Below, piece by piece: positions 58,106-64,000 of a DNA stretch of 64,000 bases (within the stretch, counting starts at the first letter, position 1; each line of letters begins with the position of its first letter). The stretch comes from Allolobophora icterica (taxonomy: Eukaryota > Annelida > Clitellata > Crassiclitellata > Lumbricidae): positions 69,660,670 to 69,724,669 of the forward strand of contig OY744606.1 in NCBI GenBank assembly GCA_963556255.1, written 5' to 3'. The notes under the pieces were generated by a model. It had not been told where the DNA came from. It did no database searches and worked only from the letters and a program-made list of their open reading frames with translations. A program made the position numbers and the translations under genes.

Positions 58106-59023
58106 TATATATATATATATATGCATATAGGAGATGGAGGAAGCTTGTCCATGAAGCGACCAACCCTCGGATCGAGCAAGGTTCAAGACAAGACAAGACA
58201 TATATGCATATACATATATATATATATATATATACATTTATGCATATATATTTTAGTCTATATATACATGTATGCATATGTGTATACAATATCCTGTTGA
58301 CTTATAATGCTGTGTATATGAGGCAGTTAGGCGCCAATCGAGGATTACAAGTTGGAGAGGGCAAAGTCACAGTTTGGTTTAGGGAGTAATGTTAAGTAGT
58401 TACGATATGTCAGTCCACCAGGTCTGTTATAATCCCTCCACGGAGAGGTGGTTGATTGTAGGTACATATGGGCCCCTTGAGTCTGCCACTGGCACTGGCA
58501 GTACCTTGACTGACATCTATTGCTACCTGTTATTATTCCTCCTTGGACATTAAGTAATTAGGTTGTTATTATACATGGTTAACATTCACAAGTGTTTCTT
58601 CAAAGCGAAAATCAAATTAATTTAATAATCTAATAGTGGCCTTAGCTCAACAAATGAACCATTTAATTGTTATTAGGAAGAGCAATTAAACTGAAAACAT
58701 GGAGACTGAGAATAAGCAAATAAAATTCCGATAAACAGGTTTATTGAAGGCAGAAATAACTGAAAAGAACAAGGCTGATGTGTAAAACAGTTTGTAGAAT
58801 AGTGGCAGAGGCAGAATAATATTAGACTCTAGAATTGTCTTGCTTCAGTATACAATACATACCAGGTGCCAAATGTCTTTTGTGGCAAGGATTTCGTTAT
58901 TACTGTTTTTAGAATGTTACTATTTGTTTATTCTTCCAAGGTTGCCAGTTTAGCTGTGAGTCAGTTCATCTTATGAACTGTGCTATGAATATCTACGAGA
59001 CTGCTACTATTTTAAAAATTAAA

Positions 59024-59320
59024 AGAAAGACAAGCAGTCCCTCAAGCTAGCCCTGAGGCGGCCACGGGTATGAAGTGTTAGCGACTTCATTTTGTTAGCC
59101 TCAGCATATGAAGGTGGGAGGCCAGTCCTCTCCCTCACCTTCTTATCTTTCCACCAAGAATGCCTGAGTGTACAGTCAATGTACTCATTATAGCTGAGTT
59201 GGCTAGGGGGCACAGGTGGAGCAGAAATCTTGAACCAAATTTTTGCCCTGGTTGGGATTGGAGCCCCTGACCTCTCGATTGACAGTCCAGCATGTTTACC
59301 ACTACACTATCAAGCACCCC
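59024..59320 (-). mobile_element. tRNA-derived SINE, family B, full-length copy
   Basis: Minus strand from 59320: GGGGTGCTTGATAGTGTAGT, B box near GGCTCCAATCC, then a ~200-bp body (CTGTACACTCAGGCATTCTT, CCTCCCACCTTCATATGCTG) ending at GGCTAGCTTGAGGGACTGC. Matches 63009-63300 over its whole length. Confidence 0.92.
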
Positions 59321-59373
59321 AATTTTAAAAATTAACTGGGCTTTTTGTGATGTTCTGTAACTTTTTTTTGTAG

Positions 59374-59500
59374 TGTCCACTTTCTGGTGAGCCTGAGTCG
59401 AAGGTTTATGTGTCGATTGAAAGTCCGTCCGGTCACTGGTTGCGCCTTCTCAGAAAGAGCATGGACGTCGAGCTTAGCAACGTCAAATTGTACATACAAG
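59374..59500 (+). CDS. ZFPM: FOG/ZFPM-like, third coding exon (PR-like domain, second part)
   Basis: A strong acceptor (CTTTTTTTTGTAG) and a good donor (ACAAG|GTCAGT) bound 127 nt that enter in phase 0 and leave in phase 1. The residues (86-127) include SPSGHWLRLLRK followed by ELSNVKLYIQ, corresponding to the W-L/R ... N-x-x-x-Y core of PR domains, including the PR-like region of vertebrate FOG. The order FGPF (exon 2) then WLRLL...NV-LY (exon 3) is the domain's normal order. The end of the domain (usually an exon with a GEEL-like motif) was not found in the remaining 4.5 kb. Alternatively this is a PRDM gene and the MSRRKQ exon belongs to another transcript. Confidence 0.7.
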
Positions 59501-59639
59501 GTCAGTTGTTGAGTCAAGCTTTTGTACACTACACAAACCGGTGCCTTGAAAGGTACGGATACATACATATAGACATAGGCCTTCTTACATGACCTTATGT
59601 ACATACACATATCCATACATGCATGCATGAATATATACA

Positions 59640-59704
59640 CACTAGCATACATACATACGTACATACATACATATTATACATACATGTATGCATGCATACA
59701 TACA

Positions 59705-59740
<36 letters not shown>

Positions 59741-59865
59741 CATACGTACATACATATATACATGCATGCATACATACATACATACATACATACATAACTA
59801 CATTCATACATATATAGTTACATATATATACATACATACATACATACATACATGCATTCAGAGAT
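59640..59865. repeat. (ATAC)n microsatellite
   Basis: Imperfect ATAC repeats with GCAT and ATAT interruptions. Confidence 0.96.
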
Positions 59866-60837
59866 ATATATGAACATACATTCAGACATAGTAGCCTCTT
59901 CCAGAGAGATATTAGGACTAAATACGTCTCTGCATCCTTCTTACCTTCCTTATCAAACGGTGAAGAGTTAGTTTGATGATCACAGGAGCAGCAGCCACCA
60001 CAGCATCCGCAGCCAACAGATGGCTGCCTCCTCTCAGTGACTCAGTCCAGTAGTTCTTCATTTCTTATCCATAGCTCATCCTTTTAAATGTCAGACCAGA
60101 ATGCCCTCCTTCACTTGATTGCCGTGTTTTCTAAAAGACCACCCCCCGCTCTTGCCTCCCATGCAGGAATGACTCGCCCAACAGCAAATCAGATTCTTAG
60201 ATCAGCGCTGATAGCGATGATTTGATTGGATTGTTTGTGGGTTATTGAGTGTGGAAATGGTGGAAAATGTACCTATTGGTTTGGTACTTTCCACTGCAGC
60301 CTTTCCTAAGTAGCAGCTCCTAACTAACAACCCCTGTGATGTGTGCATGTCCTGTTGGAGCATGAAGTTCGTGTTCTCAGGGAACGTACATTTTTCAAAA
60401 AGTCAATAAAAATCCTGGTGCTAAGTATGCCTTGTCATCATATTCCTGAATCACCGTTGTCATTTAGAACCTTTCTTAACAAATATAATATTTCTTTATG
60501 GTTGAACCATTTCCTCATGAAGATTATGAAATGCAGAGTTCTTTCTGTTAATCCTATAGTGACCGACTTTGGCCTTGAAGACTAAGATCCTAACTGAAAG
60601 CTGTCTTCTCCCTTGATCACCTCTGTGTGTGCTGTCTCTATAGCCAGAGGGATACTACATACTGGATTTCAACCACCTATGCAGTTGATTTCAGGCTCTC
60701 AAGTTGTATTATGTAGTGGCGACCATGAGCAGATATCTTGGATGTTATTGCAGGAATCTGTCCTAAGTGTTCATATTAGTAATGATTCAAACAATCTGTG
60801 TTGGATGTTCAGTTGACTATTCGTATCATAACCTCCA

Positions 60838-60895
60838 AACTTCTAAAGCACCACTCAGAGGCCAAGCGTAGGGCACCAGCGTATTGACGCACGCT
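60838..60895 (-). mobile_element. Family A retroelement remnant (3' end only)
   Basis: ACTTCTAAAGCACCACTC, GAGGCCAAGCGTAGGGCACC, AGCGTATTGACGCACGCTG; reverse complement of the terminal ~55 bp of the copy at 11384-11670. It abuts the 33-bp minisatellite. Confidence 0.75.
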
Positions 60896-61158
60896 GAATG
60901 GATTTAAGTCGTTTCTCATGAATTGATCCTATGGATTTCAGTCCTTTCTCAAGAATTGATCTTATGCATTTACGTCGTTTCTCATGAATTGATCCTATGG
61001 ATTTCAGTCCTTTCTCAAGAATTGATCTTATGCTTTTAAGTCCTTTCTCAAGAATTGATCTTATGGATTTCAGTCCTTTCTCAAGAATTGATCTTATGGA
61101 TTTCAGTCTTTTCTCATGAACTGATCCGATGGATTTTATTACTTTCTCGTGAATTAAA
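60895..61158. repeat. 33-bp minisatellite, 8 units
   Basis: GGATTTCAGTCCTTTCTCAA then GAATTGATCTTAT, about eight units; CAAGAATTGATCTTATG and CATGAATTGATCCTATG variants alternate at first. Confidence 0.93.
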
Positions 61159-63008
61159 ATGCTTATCGAAAAATTGATGCAGATTTATCTTGTGCTCATC
61201 CAACCGGGTTTTGCAATAACATCAACAAGTAGATTTTCTCTGAAGTTGCTTAACGAAAGGGAAAGGTTTCTGTAGAATGACAGCACATACTCTGAGGCAT
61301 TGACAAGTGTAAACGTTAGAATCGAGTGTGAACCTACAAGAGCCTTTTGGGTTAGTTTATGATTTTGAGGCAGAGCATCGGCTGCCTTCTCTACCCAACA
61401 TTTGCCAGGGTATCAAAGATCCGATGACAAATTAGGCTTGCGATAAGTTTGGCGGGTCAACAAAGAATGTCGCTTCATCACGTAGGGCCAAATCCACGCC
61501 AGCGTTGGCACTTTCTTTGGGCTTGCAATTTCCTGGCGGTGTGCTCGATGGCGCAAAGGCTTCTGGTGGCAGTCGAGATAAAAAACACTGCCCACGTATT
61601 CCCGTAAGTGTGCAATTTGGACAATTCATCTGGCCGGCGCATTTATCAATTTCATGCGTAACGAATCGCGCGGTGACTGATTAATTGCCGTTGGCCGTTT
61701 GGCCATAATGAATGTTAATCGTGAAGGAGATAGACGCCGTCGCATCGGGGCCTCTAAACTCCATCAAGGAGCTGTGTCGAAGAATGCTAAGCAATAAAAG
61801 CACAAAGATTTCATGAGCGTCGAAAGCTGGCCAGCTTCTCGGCTGATAAAGTGATGACCCTATAAATCAAATGTATTCTTTTCACAAGTTGATAGCCCAC
61901 ACCACGATCTGCACAGCTACACTCGGCCCGATAAGAACCGCTAATCAAGACGAATTGAATGGACAAATCCCCTGCGAGGCTTATTCATTTACTTTACGAT
62001 GAACTATCACCGCCCGGCTGCTACTGCCGCGATCAGCGGTGACCACCTTTGTCGCCTGCCGGACCCGGCCATTGTCTGTTATATTTGCTAAATGACTCTT
62101 TCGCGACAAAATGCTTTGATTGTCCCCAAAGTTAATCGGATCCGAGTCTCCTGGCTTCTGGCTTATCGTCGGCAGTTTCTGAAGAAAAGCCAAGCCGTGT
62201 TACTAAGCTGCTAACTAACATCTGAGAAATAAAGATGTTCCCTGAGATGTTAGGAAACCATGGAATTACTCGTTGAAATGTAAACAAAGCGTGGATTATG
62301 GCCGCTGAGAGAACGTGCTCAAAGAACTTATTTTCTTTTTAGAGGACAGAATGTTGACTTTTTCGATTCCTGAATTTTATTTAGGTGCTACAGAGTGTGA
62401 TTTTAATTTTTGGCACCAATGTTTATTTCAGTACAGTTTAAGAACTGTTTATTTTAACTTGTGAAAGGCTGATAAAAGAATTAAATTTTTATTAAAATTT
62501 CTAAAGTCTGAACAAAGTTTGATGTAATTTTTAAAAAGTTTTTAGCACATTTTAATAAAGAAAGAAAATTGTTTTGATGTAGTTGCCAAAAATACTGGAA
62601 ATATGAAAATAGTATTTATTTTATTTCCTGGTGATTTCTCATAATAAGCAAAGGATAATTTAAACTTTTTTGTTAAATATATCTAGCCTTCAGCATGGCA
62701 GCTTTGGCCCATCATGGGAATATTGGTCTATTATGATAGTGTTTTAGAAATTTTGAATTTATTATTACAACTTCTATGTTTCTACACTTCTGATTTTTTG
62801 GTCAGTGTTAAAGAGGCGCTATAGAAGTTCTTAGATTTTTAGGCAAATTAAATTTACAGAAGCTGATATAACTTAGGTTAGTTTGTATCTTTCAAGGATT
62901 GCTCTCACCCATGTTTGCTGGTAAAGTAGCTAACCAGTAACTTACTGTGAAACTCCAGACAAATGCATTCATTTACAAATTGGTAATAGACTTAGTGTGG
63001 TGTGACTT

Positions 63009-63300
63009 GGAGGTGCTTGATAGTTTAGTGGTTAGCGTGCTGGACTGTCATTCAAGAAGTTGGGGTTCAAATCCCACCAGGGCAGAAATTTGGTTCGAGA
63101 TTTCTGCTCCATCTGCACTCCTTGCCAACTCAACTGTAATGAGTACACTTACCGTACACTGCTGGTGGGAAGAGTAGAAGGTGAGGGAGAGGACTGGCCA
63201 CATGCCCTCATATGCCAAGGCTAAAAAATGAAGTTGCTAACATTTCATACCCATGGCTGCCTCAGGGCTAGCTAAAGGAACTGCTCTTCTTCTCTTCTTA
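63009..63300 (+). mobile_element. tRNA-derived SINE, family B
   Basis: GGAGGTGCTTGATAGTTTAG, A box TAGTTTAGTGGTTAGCGTG, GCTGGACTGTCATTC, B box GGTTCAAATCCC, then a body ending GGGCTAGCTAAAGGAACTGC. The head is tRNA-like but 3' sequence and a second copy (59024-59320) show a SINE. Confidence 0.93.
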
Positions 63301-63927
63301 ATGTGGCTTAGTGGCAGACACATTGGTGGAGGTTGTTGGCCACAGCATTTTTAAAGCTCGACCATTAATTAACAGAGAACTAGACACATTGTGTGTGCAC
63401 ATTTGTGTCTGAATCATCTGGTGTTGTTTGACGGAGTATTATTGCACTGTGCAATATGCCGTCTGCTGCGCTATGAAAGTCTGATGACTTGTGCGATCAA
63501 ATGTGTGTCATTGTATAACCTTATGCGATTTTAATGCTTTGTTTTCTTTCTTAATCTTTATTTGTTGATAATATTTAGCATTTCCATTTGTTTTGATTGA
63601 TATCAGTTTATCGTTTATGAATATTCATCCGAGTTTTCATTGGAAATTATGGTCTTAAAGTCTTTGTGCCGGAGATAACGTTCGCTGTTGGCTCACGACG
63701 CACGCAGTTCGTGTAGATCGTCGCTGATTGTTAATAAATCGAATTTAAATTTAAAATTTAGAAGTTCATGGACTATTCTGTTATGCATAATAATGGAGCT
63801 TGTGACATAAGGAAGTGCCGTACATTGTTAAATGATTTTCTTCTTTTCGGTTTCATCCAGGGATAAAAGGGGCTATATAAATGGTCTTATACTTAGGTAC
63901 ATACATACATCATGGTGACCGTACTGG

Positions 63928-63968
63928 TCATCATTATTATCATCATCGTCATCACTGTCATCATCATC

Positions 63969-64000
<32 letters not shown>
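63928..64000. repeat. (ATC)n microsatellite, runs off the window
   Basis: CATCAT-rich from about 63928, purest at 63958-64000; its right end is not in the window. Confidence 0.95.

Larger units (their letters stand above)
56974..59373 (+). other. Presumed intron 2 of the FOG-like gene
   Basis: 2.4 kb, holding AT microsatellites (57246-57334, 58102-58125, 58200-58300), a GGAAAA-rich TIR element and a SINE. No further exon is recognised. Confidence 0.6.
59501..64000 (+). other. Presumed intron 3 / downstream region
   Basis: No exon that continues phase 1 could be supported. A possible acceptor near 60642 opens a frame without PR-like residues. Contents are an ATAC microsatellite, a family A remnant, a 33-bp minisatellite, a SINE and retroelement tail motifs at 62813 (GAGGCGCTATAGAAGTTC) and 63868 (GGGGCTATATAAATGG). 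The 61360-62220 stretch is repeat-free and might be conserved noncoding DNA. Confidence 0.5.

Noticed and set aside
60642..60813. Possible fourth FOG exon after the CTGTCTCTATAG acceptor
   Set aside because: Phase is compatible, but the residues have no PR-domain-like features and run to a stop without a convincing donor.

Overview
This is intron- and repeat-rich animal nuclear DNA. Split coding exons, metazoan-only protein families (Gemin6, a glycogen-targeting PP1 subunit, a FOG-type cofactor), tRNA-derived SINEs, CR1/L2-like LINE debris, many hAT-like MITEs and long pure microsatellites all point that way. I infer a marine invertebrate deuterostome (echinoderm, hemichordate or similar), but the sequence does not settle the species. 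A 200-bp run of N (23801-24000) is an assembly gap.

Layout. 1-14.9 kb is intergenic: microsatellites ((ACT)73, a TGCC-type tetranucleotide, a very long (GT)n), decayed LINE reverse transcriptase pieces on both strands, and several MITEs with recognisable target-site duplications (TSDs). 15.0-17.8 kb holds the only two complete-looking protein genes, arranged tail to tail: GEMIN6 (+) and a PPP1R3-type glycogen-targeting subunit of PP1 (-). 18.4-28 kb is transposon-dominated. It contains a 2.3-kb terminal-inverted-repeat (TIR) element that itself carries three nested MITEs, and an 882-bp hAT-like element that splits a LINE fragment cleanly.

29.5-59.5 kb is the 5' part of one large plus-strand gene. 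A 13-codon first coding exon beginning MSRRKQ (29470-29509) is followed, across a possible 27-kb intron, by two exons (56759-56973 and 59374-59500) that together resemble a PR-like domain. The MSRRKQ NuRD-recruiting motif plus a PR-like domain is the signature of FOG/ZFPM, the cofactor of GATA factors, and the splice phases agree. The zinc fingers would lie beyond the window. The presumed intron 1 and the upstream flank contain clusters of GATA motifs, the densest being five GATAAG in 91 bp at 34252-34342. This suggests autoregulation by GATA factors, which is an inference.

The rest of the large introns is minisatellites (92-bp, about 31-bp, 50-bp, 27-bp and 33-bp periods), simple repeats, SINEs and MITEs. 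No CRISPR, phage, operon or functional tRNA/rRNA gene is visible. The strongest unusual content is the FOG-like gene with its GATA clusters, the dense set of datable MITE insertions, and the nested 2.3-kb element with an unrecognised ORF.
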